From: DATKMK01 sp035541895
GTDB taxonomy: Bacteria; Desulfobacterota; Binatia; HRBIN30; JACQVA1
Reading direction: 5' to 3'
DNA length: 64,000 nucleotides
Assembly (NCBI GenBank): GCA_035541895.1
Contig: DATKMK010000114.1
Location: 62,001-126,000 of the forward strand
In this document: positions 50,213-59,131 of the stretch, one piece after another
Position numbering within the stretch: position 1 is the first letter of the stretch
Layout: each line of letters begins with the position of its first letter
Position numbers and translations under genes: made by a program
The notes under the pieces: model-generated
What the model saw: the letters and a program-made list of their open reading frames with translations, nothing else
What the model was told of the DNA's origin: nothing
Database searches by the model: none

Positions 50213-51310
50213 ATGAGCGAATTTGCCTTGCGAACCCCGACCGAAGAGCCCGGACTCGATACGGCGATGCAGGTCATCTACCAATGGAACTACGATCCCG
50301 AGATCGACGAGCTGCGTCGGCTCTACGTGAAGGCCGCGGAGATGCAGTGGGTGGCCGAGCGCGAGATCGATTGGGACCGACCCATCGATCAAGACAGGTT
50401 CACCACCACGCCGGTGGGTGCGGCGATCCCGATCGAGCGTTGCTCGTACTGGCGGTCGCTCAGCAGCGAGCAGCAATGGCAGGCCTCGCGCGCAGTGGCG
50501 TCATTTCGGTTGAGTAACTTTCTGCACGGCGAACAAGGCGCGCTGATGGTGGCCGCTCAACTCGTCAACTGCGTGCCGCACACCGACGCTAAGTTCTACG
50601 CCGCGACCCAGACGATGGACGAAGCCCGCCACGTCGAGGTCTTCAGCAAGTACATCAAGAAGCTCGACGAAGTCCGGCCCATCGCGCCGGCGCTGCGCAC
50701 CATTCTCGACGCCACGCTGCAGACCGAGAACTGGATGAAGAAGCTCGTCGGCATGCAGATCGTCGTCGAAGGGCTCGCGCTCTACAGCTTTCGCGAGATG
50801 CGCAACCTGACCGAAGAGCCGTTGCTCAAGGATCTGCTCACCTATGTCGCGCGCGACGAGTCGCGCCACCACGCCTATGGGGTGCAATACATTGAGCGCT
50901 GCGCGCCTTTGTTGAGCCAGTCCGAGCGCGACGAGCTGGAAGACTTCGCGCTCGAGTGCGCGCGCAGCCTGATCGACCAGCGCAACCAGACCACGTTCCA
51001 GACCGCGATCTTCGAGATCTGGTCACAGCTCGGCATCGATCCGGTGGCGCTGCTCACCTCGGTGCAACAAGAGCGCGAACAGTTGGCCGGCAACGGGACG
51101 CCGCGGCGACTCGGCCCGGTGCAAGGATTCGTGATCCCGACGCTGCGTCGTTGTGGCCTGCTGAGCGCGCGCGTTGCCAAGCGCTACCACGAGTTTCTCA
51201 AGGAGAACCTCAGCGGCAAATTCGTCGGCGAAAGCGTCGAGGAATTTCTCACCCGCATTCCGGATCTGCCGGAAGATACCGCCGCTTGGGTCTTGGGCGA
51301 GCTGCAATAA
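50213..51310 (+). CDS. Ferritin-like diiron protein (acyl/aryl oxygenase or desaturase type)
   Basis: 365 aa. Two EXXH-type sites, DEARHVEVF and DESRHHAYG, on separate helices, with additional acidic residues in FLHGEQGALMV and MQIVVEGLALYSF, make a four-helix diiron centre similar to AurF/ribonucleotide-reductase-like oxidases. There is no signal peptide or TM. The substrate is unknown; coupling to a FadR-type regulator suggests lipid or acyl chemistry. TGAGGAGACGTC precedes the start, giving a good ribosome site. Confidence 0.8.
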   Translation: MSEFALRTPTEEPGLDTAMQVIYQWNYDPEIDELRRLYVKAAEMQWVAEREIDWDRPIDQDRFTTTPVGAAIPIERCSYWRSLSSEQQWQASRAVASFRLSNFLHGEQGALMVAAQLVNCVPHTDAKFYAATQTMDEARHVEVFSKYIKKLDEVRPIAPALRTILDATLQTENWMKKLVGMQIVVEGLALYSFREMRNLTEEPLLKDLLTYVARDESRHHAYGVQYIERCAPLLSQSERDELEDFALECARSLIDQRNQTTFQTAIFEIWSQLGIDPVALLTSVQQEREQLAGNGTPRRLGPVQGFVIPTLRRCGLLSARVAKRYHEFLKENLSGKFVGESVEEFLTRIPDLPEDTAAWVLGELQ

Positions 51311-51402
51311 GCGTCCCTCGCACAGGCTCTGCGGGCAGCGGGTTCCGGCCCCGCACGCGACTGTGCTAAGCGTTCCGTCGACCATCTTGGTCGGGAGGGA
51401 CA

Positions 51403-52245
51403 ATGAGATATTCGCGGATCGCGTGGTCGATCGCACTGGGCGTTTGGGCAGCCGGATGCGCCGGGCAGCGCTCGGCACCTGCTCCGGTGGCGCCGCCGGC
51501 GGCGACAGTCGAGTCGCCCGCGATCGCGCGCATCTTGCAGCGCGGCGAGCTGATCGTCGGCACCTCGGGGGATCAGCCGCCGCTGAGTTTGAAGACGAAG
51601 GATGGCGACATCATCGGTCTCGAGGCCGATCTCGCCCAGGCGATGGCGAACGCCATGGGGGTCCAGGTGCGGCTGACGGCGCTGCCGTTCAGCGACCTGC
51701 TCCCCGCGCTCGCACGCGGGCAGGTCGACATGGTGCTGTCGGGCATGACGATGACGCCGGAGCGCAACCTCAAAGTCGCGTTCGTCGGCCCCTACTTCGT
51801 GTCCGGAAAAACCGTCCTGGCGCGCGCCGATCGTCTTGCGGCTCTGAACGACGCGAACAAGCTCAAGGCCGCCAAGTTGACGGTGGCGGTGCTCGCCGGC
51901 TCCACCAGCGAGGCCTTCGCAACGGCCGAATTGCCATCGGCCCAACTCTCACGCGCGCGCGACACCGATGAGGCCGTTGCGCTTCTGATCGATCAGAAAG
52001 TGGACGCGCTCATCGCCGACTATCCCGCTGCGGTGCTGGCCATGCTGCGTCACCCCGACGTCAAACTCGACGTCGCCAAACAACCGCTCACGTTCGAACC
52101 CCTCGGCATCGCGCTGCCGCCCAACGATCCGCTGTTGATCAACTGGACCGAGAACTTCCTCCACATGCTGCAAGGCACCGGTGCGCTGCAACGGCTCACT
52201 GACCAGTGGATGGGCGACGGTACCTGGCTCGAGGAGACCCTCTAG
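51403..52245 (+). CDS. Family 3 extracellular solute-binding lipoprotein
   Basis: 280 aa. Signal peptide with lipobox AAGC (Cys19), Pro/Ala-rich linker, then ILQRGELIVGTSGDQPPLSL, GLEADLAQAMANAMGVQVRL, GQVDMVLSGMTMTPERNLKVAF and IDQKVDALIADYPAAV, the amino-acid-binding SBP pattern. No permease or ATPase follows, so it could be a sensor or share a distant ABC transporter. GGAGG 4-5 nt before the start. Confidence 0.9.
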   Translation: MRYSRIAWSIALGVWAAGCAGQRSAPAPVAPPAATVESPAIARILQRGELIVGTSGDQPPLSLKTKDGDIIGLEADLAQAMANAMGVQVRLTALPFSDLLPALARGQVDMVLSGMTMTPERNLKVAFVGPYFVSGKTVLARADRLAALNDANKLKAAKLTVAVLAGSTSEAFATAELPSAQLSRARDTDEAVALLIDQKVDALIADYPAAVLAMLRHPDVKLDVAKQPLTFEPLGIALPPNDPLLINWTENFLHMLQGTGALQRLTDQWMGDGTWLEETL

Positions 52246-52563
52246 CAGGCAAGCGCTCAGCGTCATGCGAGCGCGGCCGCCAGCTCGGGTTGCTGCGCGG
52301 ATTGGTGTACCCCGCACGCTCATGACGATGTTCGACGCTCGGTTCGTCGGCGACCGGCGGCATCGTAGCTGGGTACGCGGCGACCCCGTCACTGTGAATC
52401 CGAATGCTCTCGTCCAGTCGTTCGTACGGTATGGTTACGCATGGGACCAAGGGAATATAGATCAGAAACATCCGCCCGATCGTCGTAATAGACACGCGCT
52501 GGTCGATGGTCGTCGAAGCGCTTCACGGCGAGCGACCGGGCCAGCGGTACGCGGCGTGCGGTT
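52246..52563. other. 318-nt stretch without a confident gene; possible gene remnant on the minus strand
   Basis: On the minus strand, from 52495, a short frame reads MSITTIGRMFLIYIPLVPCV and then TIPYERLDESIRIHSDGVAA before turning low-complexity. The start has protein-like character and lies 68 nt after the stop of the lipoprotein gene, so it may be a truncated partner gene. Otherwise nothing was recognised here, including no hairpin with a U tract. Confidence 0.35.
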
Positions 52564-53316
52564 CTACAGTCCCGAATCGACGTGGAAGGCAAGCGTGCTC
52601 GGATCGAAGCGCGCGTCGATCGTGGCATTGCGGGCGGCGGCACCGGGCGGCGGACCGGCCGTCATCTCGATGATCGAGTTGGCGATGAATTCGCCGTACG
52701 CTGACCGTATCGCTTGTTGGAAGTCGGGTGTGGCCCGAGCGTCGTAGCCGACCATGAAGAATCCGATGATCAAGTTCAGGCCGCCGTACCCGGGTGTGTA
52801 CCAGCCGGACGAAACCAGGCAACCGCGCATGAAGCTGCAGTGGCGTAGGTCGTACGAGGTCGTGATTTCGCGCGTCTGAGGATCGACAGCGCCGGGCTTG
52901 GACAGCTCGATGTCAGTTTTCACCTCGGCGCGGTACACGAACCCATTCCACGCGTGAGTGAACAAGAGAAAGCCGGGGAAGGTGATCAGGTAGTTCCAAC
53001 TGGATCCCTCGTAGTGCGTCTCCGGCCGAACCTTCAAAACGAAATCCGACGACGTCGGGTCCGATGGTGCGTCGATCCCTGTGACGACGACCTTCGCGAC
53101 GCTGGGGTGGGTCGCCAACGCTTCGCCGACGAACGTGAAGTACTCGTGCTCTTCGGGGCTGAGCGATCGATCTTCGAGAGTGAGCGTCAGCTTGCTCGGA
53201 GCGGTGGCCTGTTTGACGTACTGTCGGATATTGTTGACCTGCATGGTGTGCGTGCAGGCGGCGGTGAGTAGCGCGGGGACGGCATATGCAATCGCCAGAA
53301 TGTTTCTCTTCATCAC
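52564..53316 (-). CDS. Putative lipoprotein of unknown function
   Basis: 250 aa. Signal peptide and lipobox LLTAAC (Cys21). The mature part carries DEH-like SLSPEEHEYFTFVGEALATHPSV, VVVTGIDAPSDPTSSDFVLKV, YEGSSWNYLITFPGFLLFTHAWNGF (one hydrophobic stretch), and YDLRHCSFMRGCLVSSGWYTPGYGGLN, with two Cys that may form a disulfide or bind something. No family recognised. It is separated from miaA by a hairpin and tandem repeat. Confidence 0.8.
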   Translation of the reverse strand: MMKRNILAIAYAVPALLTAACTHTMQVNNIRQYVKQATAPSKLTLTLEDRSLSPEEHEYFTFVGEALATHPSVAKVVVTGIDAPSDPTSSDFVLKVRPETHYEGSSWNYLITFPGFLLFTHAWNGFVYRAEVKTDIELSKPGAVDPQTREITTSYDLRHCSFMRGCLVSSGWYTPGYGGLNLIIGFFMVGYDARATPDFQQAIRSAYGEFIANSIIEMTAGPPPGAAARNATIDARFDPSTLAFHVDSGL

Positions 53317-53370
53317 GTCACCTCGACGACGAGGATGGCGTATAGGCTAGTCGTGAGAAGCTGATCAAGT

Positions 53371-53408
53371 CCTAAGACCAAGTTAGACTCCTAAGACCAA
53401 GTTAGACT
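53371..53408. repeat. Two perfect 19-bp tandem repeats
   Basis: CCTAAGACCAAGTTAGACT occurs twice head-to-tail (53371-53389 and 53390-53408), directly next to the hairpin at 53409-53431. It lies in the leader region of the lipoprotein gene. AT content is higher than in the surroundings. Confidence 0.8.
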
Positions 53409-53431
53409 GTGGTCGGCGTGACGCCGACCAC
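53409..53431 (-). terminator. miaA terminator-like hairpin
   Basis: GTGGTCGGCGT (53409-53419) and ACGCCGACCAC (53421-53431) are perfectly complementary around one G; in RNA it would form a ~9-bp GC stem with a 5-nt loop. It starts 8 nt past the miaA stop. No U tract is present on the minus strand. Confidence 0.65.
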
Positions 53432-53439
53432 CCCAGTCA

Positions 53440-54351
53440 TCAGGCGACCAGAAGGGAGTGAATCGCGGTGATCGGTGCGGCGAGCGCACTGATCCACTGC
53501 ACGCTCGGATCGGCTCTGAACCACGTGAGTTGGCGCTTGGCGAGCTGACACGTGGCCTGCGTCATGGCGGCAAGCGCATCGTCGAGGGGCGCTTCACCGG
53601 CGGCGACGGCGCCCATTTCGCGATAGCCGATCGTCTGCAGGATCGGCAGCGTGCGTGGGTAGCCGCGCGCCCACAGGGTGCGGACCTCTTCGATGAGTCC
53701 GGCATCGACCATCGCGCGGCAGCGCGCCGCAATGCGCGCACGGAGTTCGGATCGTTCGAGCGTCAAGCCGATGACCGTTATCGGCACGGTCGGCGCGCGA
53801 AAGCCGTGCTCGCGCTGCCAGGCGCTGATCGGCCGCCCGGTGAGCTGATGGACTTCGAGCGCGCGGATCAGGCGCGCGTGGTCGTGCGGGTGCAAGCGTG
53901 CAGCGGTGGCGGGATCGACTTCGCTCACGCGTCGATGCAATAGCCCGGGAGCCGCGATTTCCTCCGCTTCCAAGTGTCGACGTAACGCCACATCGCGCGG
54001 CGGTCCCGGAAACAATCCGTAGCGCAGGGCTTTGATGTACAAGCCGGTACCGCCCACCACCAACACGTGCTTGCCGCGTTGCCGAATGTCCGTGATCGCA
54101 GCGAGCGCGAGATCGCGATAGCGTGCGCCATCGAACGGTTGGTCGGGATCGACGACGTCGAAAACGTGATGCGGGACGCGTGCGCGATCCGACGCGCTCG
54201 GTTTCGCGCTGCCGATATCGAGATGGCGATAGACCTGCCGCGAGTCGGCGTTGACGATCTCGGCGTCAAGCTGCTCGGCCAATTCGAGCGCGAGCGCGCT
54301 CTTGCCCACGCCGGTCGGACCGACCACGGCGAGGATGGGGGCTGGCGTCAT
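53440..54351 (-). CDS. miaA: tRNA dimethylallyltransferase
   Basis: 303 aa. ILAVVGPTGVGKSALALEL is the P-loop, ADSRQVYRHLDIGSAKPS the prenyl-acceptor loop with the catalytic Asp, VVGGTGLYIKAL and GYPRTLPILQTIGYREM the other signatures. It adds dimethylallyl to A37 of tRNAs reading UNN codons. ATG 54351 overlaps the mutL stop by 1 nt (TGATG), the common mutL-miaA pairing. No hfq follows. Confidence 0.95.
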   Translation of the reverse strand: MTPAPILAVVGPTGVGKSALALELAEQLDAEIVNADSRQVYRHLDIGSAKPSASDRARVPHHVFDVVDPDQPFDGARYRDLALAAITDIRQRGKHVLVVGGTGLYIKALRYGLFPGPPRDVALRRHLEAEEIAAPGLLHRRVSEVDPATAARLHPHDHARLIRALEVHQLTGRPISAWQREHGFRAPTVPITVIGLTLERSELRARIAARCRAMVDAGLIEEVRTLWARGYPRTLPILQTIGYREMGAVAAGEAPLDDALAAMTQATCQLAKRQLTWFRADPSVQWISALAAPITAIHSLLVA

Positions 54352-56171
54352 CACACGCGCTTGAACAGCCGTTCCAATTCGCCGCGCGTCAGCGTCACGT
54401 GTGTGGGGCGGCCGTGCGGGCAGTTGCCGGAAAACGGGATCCCATCCATCGCGCTGAGCAGCGCGCGGATTTGCTCGAAGCTGAGGCTTTGACCGACGCG
54501 CACCACGCTGTGACAGGCCAGACGCGCGAGCACGGACTCGGCGGCGTCGGTGAGCCGGCGCGAGCCGCCGACCTCGGCACATTCATCGACCACGTCACGC
54601 AACAAGGTAGCGGGATTGGCGTCGGCGAGCAGCGCCGGCACGGCGCGAACCGCGAAGCTGTGGTGCCCGAACGGTTCGACCTCGAAGCCAAGTGCGTGCA
54701 GTTCGCCGAGGTGATCGGCGAGCAACGCCGACTCGCGCGGGCCGAGTTCCACCACCGAGGGCACCAGCAACCGTTGCTGCGGCAGGCTCCCGGCACCATA
54801 GGCGCGGCGCAACCGCTCGAAGGCGACGCGTTCGTGCGCGGCATGCTGATCGATCAAGACCAATGCGTCGCCTTGTTGGCAGACCAGATAACCCTCGAAG
54901 GCTTGCCCGATCACTTTCATGCTGGCGAAGAAACCGGCGTTTGCGCTCGACGAATCGGCGGCCATCTGCGCCGCCGGCGCCATCGGTGCGTGAGTCGGCA
55001 GCGCGGCCGCGGGAACCGGTCGCAGTCGGATCACGTCCGGCGGCGGCTGCATTGTTGGCTCGGTCGCGATGCTCACCGATCGCAGCGGCATTTGCCACGC
55101 GCTCGGCGCCGGTGCCAGCGGCGGACGCGCGGCCGTGTCGCTCGGTTGCGGGACGTGCTGGCGCAAACGCTCCTGCACCGCGCGCGAGAGCAGCTCGTGC
55201 ACCGCGCCGCCGCGACGAAAGCGCACCTCCGACTTCGCCGGATGGACGTTGACGTCGACTTCATCGGGCGGCAGTTCGAGAAACACCACGGCGGCGGGAT
55301 AGCGGCCGTGCATCAGCAGCGTGCTGTAGCCGGCGGTCAAGGCGTGACTCACCAGTTTGTCGCGCACGTAGCGGAGATTGACGAACGTATAGATCTGGCG
55401 CGCGGTCGGAAAACTCACGTGCGATCCGGTCAGCCAGCCGTGCACGCCGCCGATCGCCGTGCGCGCGCGCAATTCCAGCAGCTCGCCGGCGCGCTGGCGG
55501 CCGAACACCTGCGCGATCCGTTCGCGGGCGTCGTCGGTCGCGGGCAATTCGAGCAAGCGACGGGCGCCGTGGCGAGCGGTGAAGCCGATGTGGGGAAACG
55601 CCAGCGCGATGCGCGTGACCAATTCGGTGACGTGACCGACCTCGGTGGCCGGCGCCTTGAGGAATTTTTTGCGCGCCGGCGTGTTGCCGAACAAATCCGC
55701 GACCTCGATGCGCGTACCCGGCGGCGTGCCGGTGTCGCGCACCTCGATGATCGTGCCGGCGCGAATCACCACCCGCGTACCCGCCAGGTCGCGGGCCGGC
55801 CGCGTCGTCAGCGTGGTGGTCGAGACGGCGGCGATGCTGGCGAGCGCCTCGCCGCGAAAGCCGAGCGTGGTGATGCGAAACAGATCGTCGGCACAGCGAA
55901 CCTTGCTGGTGGCGTGGCGGGAGAACGCGCACACGGCGTCATCCGCAGCCATCCCTTCGCCGTCGTCGACCACAGCGATCAGGGCCAGGCCGGCGTCTTC
56001 GAGCGTCACGTCGATCTGGCGCGCACCGGCATCGATGGCGTTTTCGATCAGCTCCTTGACCACGGCCGCCGGTCGCTCGATCACTTCGCCGGCCGCGATC
56101 TGGTCGGCGATCTCCGGCGGCAAGATCCGCACGCGTCGGTCATCGGCCGCTGGCGCGGCAACCGCTTCCAT
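54351..56171 (-). CDS. mutL: DNA mismatch repair protein MutL
   Basis: 606 aa. GHKL ATPase: ILPPEIADQIAAGEVIERPA, ELIENAIDAGA (Asn box), DDGEGM, RHATSK, TLGFRGEALASI. The dimerisation/endonuclease C-domain carries DQHAAHERVAFE, i.e. the DQHA(X)2E(X)4E motif, so it is a nicking MutL of the MutH-less kind. A Pro/Ala-rich linker (about residues 330-400) joins the halves. The start overlaps the pgi stop by 1 nt; upstream frame extension is inside pgi. Confidence 0.95.
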   Translation of the reverse strand: MEAVAAPAADDRRVRILPPEIADQIAAGEVIERPAAVVKELIENAIDAGARQIDVTLEDAGLALIAVVDDGEGMAADDAVCAFSRHATSKVRCADDLFRITTLGFRGEALASIAAVSTTTLTTRPARDLAGTRVVIRAGTIIEVRDTGTPPGTRIEVADLFGNTPARKKFLKAPATEVGHVTELVTRIALAFPHIGFTARHGARRLLELPATDDARERIAQVFGRQRAGELLELRARTAIGGVHGWLTGSHVSFPTARQIYTFVNLRYVRDKLVSHALTAGYSTLLMHGRYPAAVVFLELPPDEVDVNVHPAKSEVRFRRGGAVHELLSRAVQERLRQHVPQPSDTAARPPLAPAPSAWQMPLRSVSIATEPTMQPPPDVIRLRPVPAAALPTHAPMAPAAQMAADSSSANAGFFASMKVIGQAFEGYLVCQQGDALVLIDQHAAHERVAFERLRRAYGAGSLPQQRLLVPSVVELGPRESALLADHLGELHALGFEVEPFGHHSFAVRAVPALLADANPATLLRDVVDECAEVGGSRRLTDAAESVLARLACHSVVRVGQSLSFEQIRALLSAMDGIPFSGNCPHGRPTHVTLTRGELERLFKRV

Positions 56172-57550
56172 CACAGAACGTACTCCGCGCGCTTGCGCCC
56201 CATCCAGTTGTCGACCTCCGCGCGTTGCGCCTCGAAACCTTTGCGCCCGGCGAGGCCGTAGGTGAGCCGCTTGCCGTGCTCGACCCCGGGTTGGTTGAGC
56301 GGATCGAGCCGGTGCAGGCCGCCGGCGAACACGGTGGCGACCTCGAACAAGTAGAACAGTTGACCGAGGGTGAACGCGTTCACCTGCGGCACCGTGATCG
56401 TCATCACCGGTCGGTGCTGTTGCACCAGCGCCAGCTCGGTGGCGCGCTGCTCCATGTTGAGTAACGCGCCCAAGCCGTTGCCGCCGAGATACCCGACGCC
56501 TTCCATGTCGGTGTAGGCGCTCGGAATGCTCAGCTCGCGTCCGTGATCTTCGACGCGGAGCAGGATCACGACCTTGTCGTGCGGGCCTTCGATCAGCAGT
56601 TGCAACAGTGAGTGCTGATCGGTCGCCCCCAATGCTGCGACCGGCGTCTGGCCGCTGTGCAGCGGCGCGCCGTCGAGGTTCTCGGCCTTGCCGAGACTTT
56701 CGGCCCACAGTTGCACGAACCAATCGGCGAACCGGCGCAATCGATCGCTGTACGGCATCAACACCACGACGTTGCGCTGGTGTTTGGTCTCGGCGAGATA
56801 GAGCAAGGTGGCCAGCAGATGCGCCGGGTTCTGCCAGACCTCGGTGGCGCGGGTGCGCGTGTCCATCCAGGCGGCACCGAGCAGCAACTCGTCGATCCGG
56901 ACACCGGCGATCGCGGCGGGGAACAATCCCACCGGCGTCAGCACGGAGAACCGCCCGCCGACGCCGGCCGGAACAACGAGGTCGCGAAACCCCTCGTCGT
57001 TGACGATCTGGCGCAGATGACCCGATTCGGCGTCGGTGGTGATGATCACGCGCTGCTGATAGTCGACCGCCCCCAACTCGCGCAGCAGGCGCTCACGCAC
57101 GATGAGAAATTGCGCCATAGTCTCGGCGGTCTCGCCGCCCTTGCTGACTACGTTGAACATCGTGCGCTTGAGATCGAGACCGTCGAGCAGGCTGCCCATG
57201 GTCACCGGGTCGATGTTGTCGACCACGACGACGCGCGGCCCGCTGCTCCCGAGCGCATCCAGCAACGTGCGGGTGCCGAGCGCCGAGCCGCCGATGCCGA
57301 GCACCACGAGCGTGTCCAGTCCGTCACGCACCGCGGCGGCGGCGGCTTGGACCGTGGTCGCCATTTCTCGTCGCTGCGGCAATTCGTAGAAAGGGAGTTC
57401 GCCGGCCTCGCGTCGCGAGTGCAACAATCGCGCGACCTCGAGGGTGCGCGGCGCCAGCGCGTCCACCTCCCCCCGCGACAACCCCGTCTGCGACTCGCCC
57501 GGCCCGATGGCCTCCGCCATCATGCCGTTCACGTCGAGCCGCACGCTCAT
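56171..57550 (-). CDS. pgi: Glucose-6-phosphate isomerase
   Basis: 459 aa. VLGIGGSALGTRTLLDALG is the first SIS sugar-phosphate site; VVSKGGETAETMAQFLI, GGRFSVLTPVGLFPAAIAGV and MPYSDRLRRFADWFVQLWAESLGK (PGI signature) follow, ending with the active-site NQPGVEHGKRLTYG. It converts glucose-6-P and fructose-6-P. An upstream in-frame ATG (57586) adds 12 basic residues; MSVRLDVNG was preferred. It overlaps mutL by 1 nt. Confidence 0.94.
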   Translation of the reverse strand: MSVRLDVNGMMAEAIGPGESQTGLSRGEVDALAPRTLEVARLLHSRREAGELPFYELPQRREMATTVQAAAAAVRDGLDTLVVLGIGGSALGTRTLLDALGSSGPRVVVVDNIDPVTMGSLLDGLDLKRTMFNVVSKGGETAETMAQFLIVRERLLRELGAVDYQQRVIITTDAESGHLRQIVNDEGFRDLVVPAGVGGRFSVLTPVGLFPAAIAGVRIDELLLGAAWMDTRTRATEVWQNPAHLLATLLYLAETKHQRNVVVLMPYSDRLRRFADWFVQLWAESLGKAENLDGAPLHSGQTPVAALGATDQHSLLQLLIEGPHDKVVILLRVEDHGRELSIPSAYTDMEGVGYLGGNGLGALLNMEQRATELALVQQHRPVMTITVPQVNAFTLGQLFYLFEVATVFAGGLHRLDPLNQPGVEHGKRLTYGLAGRKGFEAQRAEVDNWMGRKRAEYVL

Positions 57551-57682
57551 ACTCTCGCGCGCCGCCCGGCGGCGATAATCCGGCATGCGCGGTACCTAAC
57601 ACCCGTCACCGTCGTTGACAAGGAAGGGTGGCTCGGTGATGTCGCTGGTCGCACGCGGCGTGCGACGGTTCGCGCGACGGCG

Positions 57683-58447
57683 CTACTCGAACTTTCCGTG
57701 GCGCCCGGCGCCGGCCGCGAACCGAGCCGCGCCCGCGAACGTTTCGCCGCTGCGGACCACTTCGATGCCGTGGCGAAACTCGTTGCGGACCGCCGCCTCG
57801 ATCGACAGGCCCGCTTGCTCGTACGCCGAGAGGCGATCGGCGCGCATGCAGATCTGCGGAAACGCCGCGATCTGCTCCGCCAGTGCCTCTGCGGCGGCGC
57901 GGCTGGTGCCGTCGTCGACGACACGATCGGCGAGTCCGATGCGCAACGCTTCCTCCGCGCCGACCGGCCGGCCGGTGAGAATCATGTCGAGCGCGCGTCC
58001 CATGCCGACGATCCGCGGTAAGCGCACGGTGCCACCGTCGATCAACGGTACGCCCCAGCGGCGACAGAAGACGCCGAACTGCGCGCTGCGTTCGGCGACG
58101 CGCAGATCGCACCACAACGCCAGTTCGAGTCCGCCCGCGACCGCGTAGCCGGCGACCGCTGCGATCACCGGCTTGGAGAGCCCCATGCGTGATGGACCCA
58201 TCGGCCCGTCGCCGTCTTCGCTGGTAACGTTGCCCTCGCCGGTGGAAACGGCCTTCAGATCGGCCCCGGCGCAGAACGTTCCACCTTCGCCGAACAACAC
58301 CGCGACGTGCGCGCTGGCGTCGCGATCGAATTCGCGAAACGTGTCGGCCAGCGCCGCCGCGGTCACCCGATCCACCGCGTTGCGACGTTCCGGACGCGAC
58401 AGGATCACGGTGAAGACCGGTCCCTTCCGTTCGACTCTCACAGCCAT
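57683..58447 (-). CDS. Enoyl-CoA hydratase/isomerase family protein
   Basis: 254 aa crotonase fold: VILSRPERRNAVDRVTAAAL, FCAGADLKAVSTGEG (oxyanion hole), VAGYAVAGGLELALWCDLRV, and FCRRWGVPLIDGGTVRLPRI. RRWG-PLIDGGT is typical of the crotonase-like subgroup that lacks one hydratase Glu, so activity may differ from true hydratase. GGAGGAG 4 nt before the ATG. It runs into pgi on the same strand after 132 nt. Confidence 0.88.
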   Translation of the reverse strand: MAVRVERKGPVFTVILSRPERRNAVDRVTAAALADTFREFDRDASAHVAVLFGEGGTFCAGADLKAVSTGEGNVTSEDGDGPMGPSRMGLSKPVIAAVAGYAVAGGLELALWCDLRVAERSAQFGVFCRRWGVPLIDGGTVRLPRIVGMGRALDMILTGRPVGAEEALRIGLADRVVDDGTSRAAAEALAEQIAAFPQICMRADRLSAYEQAGLSIEAAVRNEFRHGIEVVRSGETFAGAARFAAGAGRHGKFE

Positions 58448-58595
58448 GTCACTCCTCCATCGATGTGAGCTACCATGCGGCAGCGGCAGGCCGTCCGCAA
58501 GCCGCCGACCGTCCCCGGCGATCCGCACGATCCGCTCGCATCTCGCCGGGCGTGCGCGTACGCTCATGCATCATGTCGACTACGGAGGGACGACT

Positions 58596-59033
58596 ATGTC
58601 GCTCGCAATGAGCAAGGCGCAACGGGAATCGTTTCTGGCGGAAACGCGGCCGGGGATCATCAGCATCGCCGAGCCGGGTCGCGGCCCGTTGAGCGTGCCG
58701 ATTTGGTACAGCTATCAACCCGGCGGCGTCGTGCGGATGCTGACCGGCGGGGCATCGAAGAAGGCGGCGCTGTTGCGCGCCGCCGGCCGTGCCAGTCTGT
58801 GCGTGCAAACCGAAACCGCGCCGTATCAGTACGTCAGCGTCGAAGGCCCGATCAGCATCGGGGTACCCGACTTCGAACGCGACGCGCGACCGATGGCGCT
58901 GCGCTATCTCGGCGAGCAGATGGGTGAGCTGTATCTCGCCATGACGAAGGATGAGCGACAGAACAGTATCCTCGTGACCCTCACGCCCGAGCGCTGGTTG
59001 ACGGTCGACTACACCAAGATGGCGGTGAGTTAG
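58596..59033 (+). CDS. PPOX-class FMN/F420-binding protein
   Basis: 145 aa. FLAETRPGIISIAEPGRGPLSVPIWYSYQPGGVV is the split-barrel start; KAALLRAAGRASLCVQTE and YVSVEGPISIGVPD are flavin-site strands; LTPERWLTVDYTKM ends the fold. The family comprises pyridoxamine-oxidase-like or F420-dependent reductases; cofactor and substrate are not determined. GGAGG is 7 nt before the chosen ATG; the upstream open frame is on the divergent side and not conserved in character. Confidence 0.85.
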   Translation: MSLAMSKAQRESFLAETRPGIISIAEPGRGPLSVPIWYSYQPGGVVRMLTGGASKKAALLRAAGRASLCVQTETAPYQYVSVEGPISIGVPDFERDARPMALRYLGEQMGELYLAMTKDERQNSILVTLTPERWLTVDYTKMAVS

Positions 59034-59131
59034 CACGCGGTCGACGCTGCGGTTGGGTTGCGCGCGTTGGCTCGCGCACGGCAGCGAAAACGCAGATTGC
59101 CTGCCTGTACGGATTGTGTGAAAGGACCCCC

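Noticed and set aside
54399..56261. 620-aa plus-strand frame opposite mutL
   Set aside because: Antisense of a textbook mutL; no independent start signal.
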